Origin: Phascolomyces articulosus
Taxonomy: Eukaryota > Mucoromycota > Mucoromycetes > Mucorales > Lichtheimiaceae
Length of the DNA: 64,000 bases
Assembly: GCA_025677815.1 (NCBI GenBank)
Contig: JAIXMP010000047.1
Span: 1 to 64,000, forward strand
Direction of reading: 5' to 3'
In this document: positions 32,668 through 45,793 of the stretch, piece by piece
How positions within the stretch are numbered: the stretch's first letter is position 1
Layout of the letters: every line of letters begins with the position of its first letter
The notes under the pieces: generated by a model
Database searches by the model: none
What the model was told of the DNA's origin: nothing
The model's input: only the letters and a program-made list of their open reading frames with translations
Made by a program: the position numbers and the translations under genes

Positions 32668-34998
32668 CTACAATTCAGGTTGTCGCGCAGCAAGATCTTC
32701 ATCTTTTGCAGCAACAGCAGCATCCCAATAATGTTCCACGTTCCATTTAGACAGTTCTTCTCGGGCCATTTTTTCACTTTCAAAAGCTCTCCAAGTGAAT
32801 TTACGGAAAGCTCTCGTTTTGACTTGACCTTCCCATACAAGATAACATTTGTTTTCCTCACCTTCCGTATTGAACCTGTCAATATCCATCATGGTGAAAG
32901 TCGTGGATCCATTATTTTCATTTTTGGGTGTTGGCATGTCGTTCCAATCAATACGTCGTAACATTAGTTTCTTGTAAGCTTTGATACTTTTAGGACCTCC
33001 TTCTACAATGACCAAATGACATTTTTCATGCACCACAACAATACCCGTTAATTGATATTGTTGAGCATTCTTTTCAATCTTGTATCGATGCTTTGGATGT
33101 GCGCAGTTTTTCACCCTGTAGTTTATTTCAAAACATAAAAAGTAAGTTACTTATGATATGATCCATTTTAGATAGTCATGATTTGCTGCTAATTTGATAC
33201 TGGATAAATGATACTTACTTGAATACAGCTACTTCATTACTCTGTTTCTTATCTTCCGCAAGTTTATTCATAATCTTTTGTCTTCGTTCCTCAGGCGTTA
33301 ATTTACGCTGTTCATTTGTCAATTCATGTTGTCGTTGTCGTTGTTCCATTTCCTTTCGAACACGTGCTTCAATCTTTGTTGGATCTTGAATAGCTTCTTG
33401 TCCAAGAACTTGCATCAAGTTACTAATTTTAACTATATATATATAAACAGTATAAAATGAGTATTCCAATTTGTTTTAGCACCAGAATAAATGCTTTCTA
33501 TCACGCTTTTTTTTATATTACCTTTAGGTGGATCAGGTGGTAATAAACCAAGACGAATTTTATCTTGTTTTTCTTTTTGAGTTTCTTGTCGTCGTTGTCG
33601 TCGAAGTTTCTTTCGTTCCTTTTTCGTCAACATCAGTGATCGCGCAACAGGGGCACTATTTTGTTCATTGGGTGGTCTGATAGGAATTGGATGATGAACA
33701 TATAAAGTCACAAGTTGATCCAAATCTTCTGGCTTGACTGGTGCTTCGTCCAAATCTGTATAAGCTTTGTTCGGCAGGAAAGGTGCATCCCACCATTCAG
33801 CAGGTGGTCCAATTTCTTTCTATAAAAAACATCGAATTTAGAACACCAACGAGTATTTACAATAACGTTCCCCCGCCCCTCCCTACTTCCTTCCTTTTGG
33901 TTATATTTTACCTTTAATGTTTTATCTGAAATGTCCAATTCAGTTTCCATACCAGCCTTACGAACATTTTGTGCAATCTCTTGTTTCAATTTTTCCAATT
34001 GTGCATGTTTTCGTTCTTTGTTCGCTTTTTCAATATATTTTCCTGGTTGAACAAACTTGAGTTGACGAGCTTTTCGCTTCATAGGTAATAATGATTTCGC
34101 TTCTGCGCTATCTTCAAGGTATGGGTTTTTGGATTTATCAAATCGTGCTTTTACAGAGGGTGTTGTATCTTTTTTTTGACGTTGATTAGCCTATATTCCA
34201 TTTTTTTTTAAAAAAAAGAGCAATGGTATCTTTATTAGCTTTTTATTAACAAATACAACACCTTCCTCCCCTTTCCTAGACTCATATTAATTTGCTAATT
34301 AATTTACCTTGGCTGTAGCCACTTCACGTTTGGGTATACTGCTAAGCATGGCTTGAAGATCAATTCCACCAGATTCATCAAGACCCACTTGAGGTGTTGC
34401 AACTCTTCCTTTTTCATCGGGTACGTAGATACCTTTTGCTGTTGCTCGTGGTTGCTATATATATTATAAATGAATATACATATGAGCTATACTATTATTT
34501 CTTTGTTTTTTAAACGCTGAATTTAGATATATATACTTATATAAAAGAAAATAAATCGTAATCGCTTACCGATGGAATACTGGTATTGCTAGCTAATCGA
34601 GCCTTAGCCTCTGCGATTTTTCGTTGAATTAAATCGGGATCTGTAGGACCACCTCCACTCATACTAGCTGAAGTAGGACGACCGATGGGTTGATGATTTT
34701 TTGCTCCTCCTGTTGCTGCCGGTGGTGGTCGTGGCATATGAGGTCGTGGAGGTCGTTGGAAAGATGGTGGAGTTGATGGTGATGCATTGGCTCCTCCACC
34801 ATTTTGTTGTTGTTGCTGGAATCTTGCTAATTTAGCTCGGATTTCTGCTTGTTTTGCAGCAATAAGGGCAGCAGCACTCTAATAATACATAAATCATGTC
34901 CCCCATTTTATTCTATTAGTAAAAAATTTACTTCAAAATAGTAATACGATTATATTATTTTAGAGGTTTAAAAAGAAACAAACCTTTGGATCTGACAT
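32668..34998 (-). CDS. PRP3: U4/U6 small nuclear ribonucleoprotein PRP3
   Basis: Seven exons (34998-34984, 34878-34570, 34454-34308, 34190-33912, 33819-33522, 33432-33219, 33115-32668) join in phase to 569 aa. Prp3 stabilises the U4/U6 duplex in the tri-snRNP. The N-terminus (MSDPKSAAALIAAKQAEIRAK) is followed by a Pro/Gly-rich region. The conserved PRP3 domain then follows, with many Lys/Arg/Glu helices (FVQPGKYIEKANKERKH, LMLTKKERKKLRRQRRQE). The C-terminal DUF1115-type RNA-binding domain is at about 420-569 (NCAHPKHRYKIEKNAQQ, VIVEGGPKSIKAYKKLMLRR). Length lies between yeast (469) and human (683). The first coding exon is 15 nt. It shares a 272-bp divergent promoter with the exonuclease gene. 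Confidence 0.95.
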
Positions 34999-35270
34999 TA
35001 TGATTCAAAATGAGAGAGTGTGTGCAAAAAAGAAAAAAAAAGTTCAGAACAAAGTGATAAAAAATCAACTCACTTTTTTAGCACACGCGATTTATGAAAG
35101 TTGGAGGCATATAAGAAATGATGGTCGAACAGTTTATTGCAAGTCACGAAACTTTATATGTATACAGTTATGCCAAAAAAAAATTAGACACTTGCATATT
35201 TTTTTTTGTTACTCTTTTCATATATATATCTATCGGAGGTAGCAGCATACACAAATAGATCTCGAAAACT

Positions 35271-38054
35271 ATGCGATTCACTCCATCGATCGATGCCAAA
35301 AAACCCATTTTACACGATGCCTCAGCCAAAGTTCATGTAAAATTTGGTGACGATGCCAATACAACCGCAAACACTGTCTCCTCGGATACCAAACCCACCT
35401 CTCCTTTAACGTCAAAGTCAACGTCAACAACGACAGTGAATAAGAAACGATCTTCTGATCAAGCCGAGATCAATGATAAAACGAATAACAAGATCCATAA
35501 AAAACAAAAAGCAGAGAAAGATACAACGACTTTATCAAAGAAACCCAAAGCAACACCTATTGGTATACCCGGTAAAAATACTACTCAAAAGACAACTCCA
35601 AATGGCGCGAACAAAAGTAAATAGTAATAAAGAAGTGGGTGAAGACGAGGGATATAAATGTTAAAACTGTGTATGTCGAACTATGTATGTTTTTTGCTAA
35701 AAAAAAAATTACAATCTTTATTTAGATGGACGTTCAAAAGGAGGAAAATATAAAGCTGTTGTTAAACCAAAGCTTACAGAAGAAGAAATCAAAGAAAAAG
35801 TAAAGAAAATCCGTGAAAAGAAAAAACAACGAAAACTTGCAAAAAAAGTAGTTGATGGTGTTAAGGTAGATATTCGAAGAAGAAGAAGAAGAGTTTTCAT
35901 TAATATCGAGATACTGGATGATGCTGATGAAATGGTTATTGACTTTATATAGGTTGCAGTACCGACACTTCGATTAAATCCTGATACATTGAAACAAAAG
36001 ATACCATTATCAAGTATACGTGATTTTATTGTCAATTGTGTGACAGAAGCTGCTCCACCTTCATGGGCTACTATTACACATCGAGCAGCGATCAAACATA
36101 CCGTTGTCCTATTTGTTCATGGATTGGATATTACATCTTTTGGTATACCCGAACATCGTAACAATACACCCCATTATGTGGAAGCTAAAGCCTTTGATGC
36201 TATCTCTACTTCGATGGGTAAATCAGCCATGCCCTTTTTCACCCATTGCTTTTCTCATATGATGATTAGCAAGATTACAGGTGGTAATGGAAAAGTATTC
36301 TCGGCTGTTTCTGAATTATTACAATGTCCCGTTGGTAAAAATGAATATGAACGAAAGAAAAAAGATTCAATTGAGCGTAAGTCATATCTATTCGATAGGA
36401 GAAAAGATGTTAGAAGAAAATAAATTGAGATACTAACTGATATGCCTATTGATTTTGATCTAGGTGTCAAGGCATTTGAAAATAATATGAACGAGTTTTA
36501 TATGCTTACATTGGATGAAATGAAGGCACTAGGATATCCAATTCCAACATTTTTGGATCCTGAATCAAAATTGAATGATGATTGGAAGGAAACTCGCGCT
36601 GTCAAAGAACCCATCCCAAAGAAGCGACTCATTGCTATTGATTGTGAAATGGTAAAGTTAAATATATATATTGAAAGAAAACAGGATGATATATTTCGTT
36701 GTACTGATAATATGAAAAATATTCAGGTTGAAACTTCAGAAGGCAAAGCATTAGCGCGTGTTACTCTAGTAAATGAAGGTAACTTATGAACTTTTTATTT
36801 GAGAGAGCTCGTATGGGAATGTTGTTATAGAAAGAAAAGATATATTTTTCAATGTTAACAAATCTTCTAACAAAATTACTTTTCAACTTTAAAAAAAAAA
36901 GATGGCAACAAGTTACTTGATGAATATGTCAAACCAGCCGAACCTATTCTCGATTACTTGACACAATATTCTGGTATTACGCCTGAGATTATGAAGAATG
37001 CCACTTGTTCCTTACGACGTGCTCAAAAACATGTACGAAAATATGTCGATCACAATGTGATTTTAGTGGGTCACGGTTTAGAAAACGATTTACGAGCATT
37101 AAAACTGGCACATCCATATTGTGCGGATACCTCGATTCTTTATGACAGTTTCAAAGGCAAACCATTTAAACCGGCCTTACGTCACTTGTCTCGTAATCTT
37201 TTGAAACGTGTTATTCAACATGAATCCAAAGTGGGTCACGATTCAGCCGAAGATGCAAGAGCTGCTCTTGATTTATTCACACTCAAAGTGAAAAAAGGAC
37301 CCGATTTTGGTCGATTCGGTCGAGGTACAGAGTTAGTCTCTGATCGTTTACACAAGTACAATCCACCCAAATCCAGTATTCTTTTGGAAGCTTCGGCTAC
37401 ACCCAATGGCGTTTATGCTGCAAGCCATTCCTTGGCTTACCATCATTATGACAATGAAGAAGCATTGGTTGAACATGCCATTGAAGCTGTCAAAACTCAT
37501 GATTTTGTATTTACTCAATTTGATACATTGCGTCCATCCTCATTAAAGAAGAAAAAGGAGAGTAATGATAATATCGAAATGGCACCTACTGTGGTATCAA
37601 CCGAAATCTCAGGCAACTATGAAGAAGCAGCAAAGATGACACGTTTTGATAGTTATTTTCAACAAATGTATAATGCTTTCCCATCCGGTACCATGGTATT
37701 GGTATTAGGTGGTTTAGGCAATGTTCCTCGCTATCACGAGTAAGTATATCTACATATGGAGTCAATTGAGGAATCCAACAGAATATCCAATCTCCTATTT
37801 TTGATAAGATAGCGTGGGATTGAAGAGTACAAAAAAAAACACAAATCAAATTGACTCAATATTTTCTTTTTCTTATTATTTTTTTTGTGTTTTTACATAG
37901 GTTATACAAAAGATTTCGTATTTGTCAAGGTTTAGATGATCCACCCGCTAATTCTGATCCTATTGAACCATGGACAGGCACTGATCAAAAAAGATTGGAA
38001 GGATATGGAGCAAAAGCAAGATTAGGAGCTGTTTTTGCAACAATAAAACAATAG
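35271..38054 (+). CDS. DEDDh RNA exonuclease, REX1/RNH70-like
   Basis: Seven exons (35271-35616, 35726-35865, 35953-36376, 36464-36651, 36727-36778, 36902-37739, 37901-38054) join in phase to 713 aa. REX1-type enzymes trim 3' ends of 5S rRNA, tRNA and snoRNA precursors in the nucleus. A basic Lys/Thr-rich N-terminus (1-160, with KKQRKLAKK) suggests nuclear or nucleolar location. The exonuclease domain starts at about residue 365: LIAIDCEMVETSEGKALARV (ExoI Asp/Glu). ExoII is HGLENDLRALKL and ExoIII is HDSAEDARAAL with its catalytic His and Asp. An intron splits DCEM|V. The C-terminus ends in a Gly/Ala/Lys-rich tail. REXO1-like naming is possible; a REX1/RNH70 ortholog is the best fit. Confidence 0.88.
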
Positions 38055-39726
38055 TGATTTGTTTTGTATTTTAACTTCAAACCACATGTTTATTTGTATA
38101 AAATAGTGGTACAAAATCATTTCTTCATGTTGACTCTTTTTTATTATCGTATTGATAGAAAAAATAGATAATTAAAACAACAACCATAATTAGGGTTTTG
38201 TTTAAATAATAGGAGAATTTACTCATTTAGATAGACATGCACATTAGTTGTTTAGTTACTTATTTACTTTTTATAAACCAATCATTAATAACTGATCTTC
38301 CCCCCAAAAAAAAAACCACTTATAATTACATTTTTGAACACAGCGAACAAACAAATCAAACCGCGTGGGCTTTGTTTACTAAATCTTGATAAATAAAAGA
38401 AAAGAAACCTTGACCATAAATATGGGTCTGCTTACATAATGTCAGAAAAGCACATAAAATCGATTATAAATAACTAATCCCGCCCAAATTACAAGATTAG
38501 GGTTTTGATTCTCCTTCATTATTATTATTATATTAATAATAATAATAATAATAATAAAAAGAGAGAAAGAAAGAGATATCTCATCGTTTATAGAATCAAA
38601 TGTCAATCAATTATATAGATATACACATATGAGTAGTACCTTTTTATTTTTTTCATATGCGAATCTAAGATTTTCATATTATAAGCGTGGGTATTTAGAA
38701 GAAAAACATTGTTGTCTACCAGTATATATTATATATGTGGAACCTAAAAGAGAGAGAGAGACATACACACACACACGCAACAGCACACGATAAAAGTTTA
38801 TACTCTAAATTATACTTATACTTATATGATTATTATATGACAAGCCAAAAAAAAAAAAGGTACCTGATTGTCTTTTTACCGACGGCGACTCAAATTAGTG
38901 TAACTACTTTATACTAAAATAACACACATTAGTTTAAAAAAACTTTTTTTTTTCAAAGTTGTCATAAAAGTAATTTAAAAATAAAGCTTTTCATTATAAT
39001 TATTTTGACGTTCACATGATGTTTTACAAAGTGGTATATATAAAACTTAAAAAAAAAATATAATAATTAGAATTAATTAGTGTTTTTTGGTCTTAATAAT
39101 AGATAATGAATCAATAAATCAATCAAATCAATTAGATAGATAGATGCTGCTGTATAATAGATCACGAGAACAAGTAAAAAAAAATATAGAGAATCCAAAA
39201 ACATAAAATGTGTATTTTTTCAAAAATAAAAATGAAAGGCTATAAATTTGGGTTATATGTTTGGTAGTAATAGTAGTAATAGTTGTAAGTTAAATAGTGT
39301 GGTATCTCTCTCCATAAGTGGGTGGTTTTTTTTTTGTTACTCCACTCTCTCTCTCTCTTTCTCCCCCCAATAAAAATAAAATAAAAAATATATAGAAAAA
39401 TTTTCTCATCAAGAGAATTATATATAGCGATACATGTTTTTTAAGAGGATGGAGTTATACGCGCACGGCGCGGGAGTTTAGGGTAGTTGGTCCGGGATAG
39501 AGAGAGAGAGAGAGAGAGAGAGTAAAAGACAGAATGTGTGTATATAAATAATTTATCTTTTTGGATAGGGTGGGAAGTATGTGGAGGAATTTAAGTTATT
39601 GAATGTGGGGGAGAGAGGAAGAAGTAAAAGAAGCATAAAATAATAAATAAGAAGAAAAAAAAATATAATCAAGAAGAAGATAGAATAGAATATAAATATA
39701 AATGAAAGGAGATATATTATATTACA
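38055..39726. other. 1.7-kb convergent intergenic region
   Basis: Low-complexity DNA between the exonuclease and CSL genes: poly-A/T tracts, (ATT)n near 38520-38560, an (AG)n run at 39499-39522 and a short GC-rich patch at about 39460-39500. No gene recognised; part is presumably 3' UTR. Confidence 0.55.
39499..39522. repeat. (AG)n microsatellite
   Basis: Twelve AG units about 200 bp downstream of the CSL stop codon. Confidence 0.95.
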
Positions 39727-42700
39727 TTAACAAAATGTATAATACTTGTTTGTCTTGTACAAAGCACTTCCATTTCTTCTGACCAGCAAAAGAGGAACAC
39801 TACATGAACCACCATTTTTCCATTCTGCACCGACTGAATGCGCCAATTCAGATGCCATTGGGACTTCACACACCAGATGTTCTCGCCCACGATATTCGGA
39901 GCGCGGAGACCGAACATCACCAAACCATACTTCCAAATCGCGTGTGAAACTTTCGCCATGCATACTCAAAAAGATACCATCATTATCACCCTTGGACCTG
40001 GAATATCTTAATAATGTGGGCACAGGAGCGATCGTCACTTGACGTGGTTGATTGAATTTCAATGACATATCCAAAAATCGTTCGTCTACAAACTCATCGT
40101 CATCTGGAATAGGCGGTAATTCCCAAAATGTATACTTGGCACAATCTAATGACAAATAGATTGGAATAAGGTTATTATTTGTTGCATCCCTTGCATTGGA
40201 TTCATTATTCTATGGCATAAGTTTTTTTAACGTGAGATTTTTTTTTAAAAAAAAAATATTTACCTGTACCAACAATGGTCCAAACGGCTGAATCAGAAAC
40301 ATCCTCCGACCAAAAAGCACCGAGTTCTGACCATGATGAGGTGGTCATTGTATGTTGTTGAGGTTGTTTTTGTTGCTGCATATCATCATGGTGATGATGA
40401 TCAATGGCAGATACAGACCGGCTGCGTTTACCTGTCATTTGTTGTTGATGATGATGATGATGCATGGTTCCATGATGGGGTTGTTGATGGTGATGATATT
40501 CTTCAGTGGCACCTTGGAAATTAATGGTTGAATACATACTTTGTTGTTGATGTGTTGGGGTAGTGGCCGTTGTTGTAGGTGTTGTACTAAATCCATAATA
40601 ATAATCAGAGGCATTGCCTGTAGAAGCAATTCTTCGCCGTGCTGCAGCTCTACTATTAGCAACAGCATCTGGGTCAAACATTGAATTGGATGTTGTCGCC
40701 ATAGAAGAATGATTGCTTGTTGTAGGAATGGTAGTTGCAGTAGAAACTGGTGTATTACTCATAGGAGGGTCAGGACGAATCGGTTTACGATCATGTGCAG
40801 AACGATGCATACCCACCATATCATTCAAACAAGCTAAATAAGTGACAGGACGATTCACACGTGGTAACATACTATTCTGTTGTTGACTTCCGGTATGATG
40901 ATGACTATTAAACATATCATTATGTGAATCGTGTTGCTGTTGTTGAAGACGAGAGGAAGATGAAGGATCTTGTACAATTTGAAGTGCTACTTTATGAAGT
41001 TGAGATACAGGATCACCCAAGATTTCATCTCCATATTCTCCACCACTAGTACCCGAAGGAGAAGATAATTCGGCTGCACTTCGATTGTTATAATGAGAGT
41101 AATATTTGCTGTTGGCACCGCCTACAACAGTTGAAGCGCGATCGATTTTACGAATGATCATGACAGGACTCACCAAACCTGTGGTGAGACATTGGAGTAC
41201 AATGTGCTGGTTATAATGAACAGCTAAAGGTTGACCTGTTTTGTTTTTCGCTGCAATGGCTGGAGGAGGTGGATAAGGGATATCGTTTCGTAAAGTAGAA
41301 GCACCACTACCAATGTATTCGTCTGGACTATTGCTTTCACGTTCATGATGATGATGATGAGGAACCCAAGTGGTATCGACAAGCCAAATAATAAATGGAT
41401 CCCAACTTCCTGTGCGTGCAATAAAACAAGTTCCATCTGGACTACTGGTAGAAGCAGGACCATCCAAATTATGATTTGCTTTGGATTGACCAGGATACAT
41501 GAAAGGTTGTTGTGTAGAAGTAGCACCGGCTGAGGCGGACACACCCAAATATTTCGTAGAGACGGTTTGTGAACGGATTCGATTAAATAATGATACCGTA
41601 GTACCATGATGAATACAGGCTATATATATATATATGTAATAGAAATCACAAGAATGAATTATGAAAGAAGAGCAAGATGTGTGCATGAACATAATAGTTC
41701 ACGTTTCAATTCTTTGTGAAATGTAATACGACTTACAATCCATATTTTTAACACTGAGTCGCTTTTTACTTGGCTTACTAATGACTTTGACGGGTTTGCT
41801 GGCTAATGTACCAATGGGGGTACCATCGGCCAATTGTAAACGAGCCAAACATTCAACACGTTTTCGTTTATCATCTGCATCATTGATATATAATTGACGT
41901 AAAACACATTTACCACCGGCCAAAGGATCACGGGGTTGAATACGATACCAATCTCGATCACTACTACTGGATTTATCAAAACTGTTTCGTAAACTATTAT
42001 GATGATGGCGCCCTCCATTACTGCTATTATTATTGCCACCAAAACCCGTTTGTCCCACCGTGGTACCCGCCATGGAAAACCAATCGATCTGACCTTCTTG
42101 TGTTTCAGAGGTTTCGCCTGACATGGAGACCATCAATTGAGGAGGTGAAGCTGCCGTATTATTACTATGACTGGTATTGATTAAATCCTGTTGTTGATCT
42201 TGTTGTTTTTTATGAGTCCACCAAGAGGCACCATCCATAATGACCGTGGGTGGGGGACACAAGAATCTTTTTTAAGATAGGAAAAATAAAAATAAAAATT
42301 TATATAAAAGACAAGGACCGTGTGTATTTAGTATAATAGAATGAATTGTTTATTACCTAAAAGCTATAATCACAAACACCCCAACTTCCCTCGCTCTTTC
42401 TCTCCCCCTGATTATAACCCACTTCTTTTTTTTTAGACTGTAAAATGAGGAGGAGGATGATTTTCTTTTGAAAAAAAAAAGTACAGACACTTTACCTTTT
42501 CTCAGTACCATAACTCTTTTGTGCAACTTTGCCAGTTAAAATGACAACAGTACGTTCTCCCATGGCGACTGGATCTGCTGCCAAAAGATAACTTTGGATA
42601 TGAGGTCGTAATTTAGTAGCAATAGCAGCATCTACCATCATACGAGCTGTTCGAACACCTGCTTTTATATTGGACATGGGAATTGCACGGACTGGTAATA

Positions 42701-44673
42701 AATCCTCATTAAAAGATGTCGTTGTATTGGTGGTTCCACTTGTGTTGGTCGTACTGGTCACTTGCTGATCATTATTACTATTGTTACTATGATGTTGATG
42801 GCTGTCACTATTGTTACTGTTATTATTTAAAAATGATGAATCAAATATTTCAAACGTGGACGATAAATTATTATTATTATGCGTATTATGATGTTGATGA
42901 GGATGATGATTCATTGAGCTCACAGTGGATACAGGTGGTAACGGAGAAGGTGTTCTTTGATGAGGGTCCATTGTATTTGTTGCAGTACCAGTAACATGGT
43001 TTGCTGTTGCTACCGTCGTCGAAGCCGACGTTGTGGTTGTGGATGAAGGTGATGAATGAGGATGATGGCTGTTATTCGTATTATAAGTATTCTATATAGG
43101 ATCATAATTTTTTTTTCATTTTTTTTTTTGAGTTGATAAAAAATATATATTATATTACATGTGAAAGTGTGGCAAGGACGAAAAAAAAAAGTATAATTTT
43201 ATTTTTATTTTTTTCAATTAATTTTAAAAAATTGGGATGACTTACTGATAATATCGAGTGTGAAAGTTTTCTGGCTTGTAAAGGGTCAGCAGGTACCGAC
43301 GTTGGAGGTGGAGGTGCAAGAAAATCAAGAGAAAAGCTATCATCAGTAATAGGATTCATCGTATTATTATTATTGTTACTATGGGTATGGTGTCGTTGTG
43401 GTGATGAATTTGTTGTATTACTTGTTGAAGACAAGTAATGTTGTTGTTGAGAAGTTGCAGCAGTAGTAGTAATACTAGTTGTTGAATTAGAAGAAGTAGT
43501 GATGATAGTAGTAGAGTGAGGATGTTGATGGTTGTGAAGGTGGGAGGGAGTAGAAGTAGAATTAGAAGAAGAGGAAGAAGAAGCAGAATAAGGAGTGTCA
43601 GTGGCTCCATTCCCAGACCATAAACTTGTAGTATCCGTGGTGGTTGCCCAAGGCGCGGTGGCTGCTTGTGCTTGTGTTGCTGTTGTTGTTCCTGTTGTGG
43701 CAGAGTTTTCCATTTGACTGCTATTAAATGGCTGTTCAGAATTTCCGAAACTGGTAAACATCGATGGATTCGGTGTAATATGATTTGGTGAATCATTATT
43801 ATTGTGCTGCGAGGATTGCAACACGGACGACACCACTTTAGTGTTTTGGTCATACGTATTATAATGATGAGAAGCAGTTGTTGTTGTGTTATCGTTATCA
43901 TTATTATTACTATTGCTGTTATTATTACTTTGATGATGTTGTTCCCATGATGAAGTAGAAGAAGAATCTGGATAATTATGATTATTATTCATGACATTAT
44001 TAAATACTTCATGATGACGTTGCTGTCGATCTGTTGCTGTATTATCATGATGATGATGATGATGATGAGGATTTATAAGAGTGGTCGAACCAGAAACATG
44101 AGATGATATAGGTATCATACTTAAGATTTCTTGTTGATGTTGAGAAGAAGAGGAGGATGGTGTTGTTGCATTTGTATCATTATGATTTTGTTCTTGTATT
44201 TGTTGTTGTACAGTTTCACGCTGAGATAGAAGGACGTGCGGTTGGCGTGAGAACTCTTGTTGAAGTATGGAAGAATTACTCGACAAAGATTCAGCCGGCG
44301 AAACTACCTTTTGTGGATGAACATGATCATTGGTAGTTTTTGGATCGGAAGACGAAGTTGTTACAGCTGTAATGGTCGTGTTTGTGTTGTTTGTTGTTGA
44401 CAAGAAAGTGGATCCATTATTATTATTATTATCATTATTATCATTATTAGAATTCATCATCGTTGGAGACCATGGGATTTGAAAAGCGGATGATAAAACA
44501 TCATTAGTATTATTGTTGTTGTTCCTGGCTGAAAAATTAGCTGATGATGTTGCTACTGAAATGAATGGAGTTGAATGACGTTGTTGTTCCTGATGATGAT
44601 GATGTATATTTGTCATATCATGATGGTGATGTTGTTGTTGGTGTGGATTAGATGAAGAAGACATGATCGTCAT
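39727..44673 (-). CDS. CSL family transcription factor (CBF1/Su(H)/LAG-1), very long
   Basis: Five exons (44673-43246, 43091-42496, 42266-41737, 41619-40264, 40145-39727) join in phase to 1442 aa. CSL proteins bind GTGGGAA-like DNA; fungi have them without Notch. The first 600 residues are Gln/His/Asn/Ser/Thr-rich and probably disordered. The Rel-like N-domain starts at about 640, with GERTVVILTGKVAQKSYGTEKRF and the DNA-binding CPPPTV. The beta-trefoil domain begins at about 852 with CIHHGTTVSLFNRIRSQTVS and includes TGSWDPFIIWLVD. It is stretched by roughly 250 residues of polyQ/H-rich insertion before the C-terminal Ig/TIG domain (YTFWELPPIP... SFTRDLEVWFGD). Animal CSL is about 500 aa, so two-thirds here is added low-complexity sequence. 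A 2.8-kb region with at most one small gene lies upstream. Confidence 0.92.
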
Positions 44674-45362
44674 CTTTTTTTTTCTAATATTATTAATATA
44701 TATTATTATAATTATAATTATTAAAAAAGTATATTGGAAAGGATAAATCCGGGGTTTTTCCCACTTTTTTTTTTCTTTTGTCTTTTTTTTCTTTTACACT
44801 TCTTTATTGTTCCCAAACGAAAATATCAAAAAAAAAAAGGACAAAAAAAAACCAAACGATTAAAAAAAAAAAGAGGACAAACAAAACCCGAAAAATAAAA
44901 AAAGTGCGGGGTAAAAAGATGGAACGATTTGAAAAAAAAAAAAAAAAAAAAAAAGCTCGTTTATTAAGTATAAAATTTATTATTATGGATTTTGACTATA
45001 AATGAGATTTTATAAAAAAAAAAAAGTGACTTTTGAGTCTCTTTTTTTTTCCCCACACGAATAAGTTGTGGAAAATAAGTGACACAACGTGAAAAAAATG
45101 CAGCAATACCCCGCTCAAAGTTTTTCCCAACCAATGATACTAATACTAATACTTTACTAACTATAGATTCATTATAGAAATATGTTGTCATGATGATGAT
45201 CAACCTGTTGTTTGATGGTTATTTTTATATAAAAATAAACTTTTTTTTCAACCTACTTTTTTATTTATTTATTTTAGTAGCAATGATGATAATTAGGAAT
45301 CCGTGATTTACCGAGAAACAATAGCTTTATCATAATATCGAATGTTTGATAATTGAACATAC
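44674..45362. other. upstream region of the CSL gene
   Basis: Long A and T tracts (for example A17-18 near 44940), no clear gene. A possible last exon of the minus-strand small gene may lie near 45300-45335, but its splice sites are weak. Confidence 0.45.
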
Positions 45363-45793
45363 TTCTTTTTTGACGAATTGGATGAATGATGATATGAGTT
45401 CCATTTGCCACATTGGGTCTTGATGTGTAACCCAAGCATTTGTAACAGGATATGTTTTGTCTAATAATATATATAAATATAAACTAACCCGCTATTTACA
45501 GCTTTCAAACCATTCATCTGTTCATTTCATTGTTGCACTAAAAAAATGATATAGGTTAGATAGGGGGGAGAAAGACGAAGACCTATAAAAGTAAACGGGA
45601 TAATTACCATTGAAAGTAACCAGCTTTGGAGAAAAAAAAAGAGACAAATGATGTTGATGATGCTGATGATGGATCTTAAGATGGGATATACTATTTGTAC
45701 TATCTTTTGGTTGTTGTATAAATGAAGTGAATGAGTGGTGAAACAGTGAGACAAGTTAAAAAAAAAGGTGGGGGAGGTATACGATCGCCCATA
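45363..45793 (-). CDS. possible small gene, incompletely resolved
   Basis: Two coding-like blocks on the minus strand join in phase: about 45726-45608 (SFIQQPKDSTNSISHLKIHH, then a His/Gln-rich stretch to SPKLVTFN, donor GTAATT) and 45460-45363 (after TTATTAG; TYPVTNAWVTHQDPMWQMEL, then SSFIQFVKKE, donor GTATGT). The sequence is distinctly protein-like, with three Trp/Met-rich turns. The 5' end is unclear: an ATG at about 45793 (MGDRIPPPPFF) is in a different frame, separated by a T9 run. The 3' end is also unclear. A frameshift, an unseen intron or a pseudogene are all possible. I recognise no family. Confidence 0.35.

Noticed and set aside
40333..44000. several 60-180-aa frames within the CSL gene
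   Set aside because: Shadows caused by CAN-repeat (Gln/His/Asn) coding sequence.
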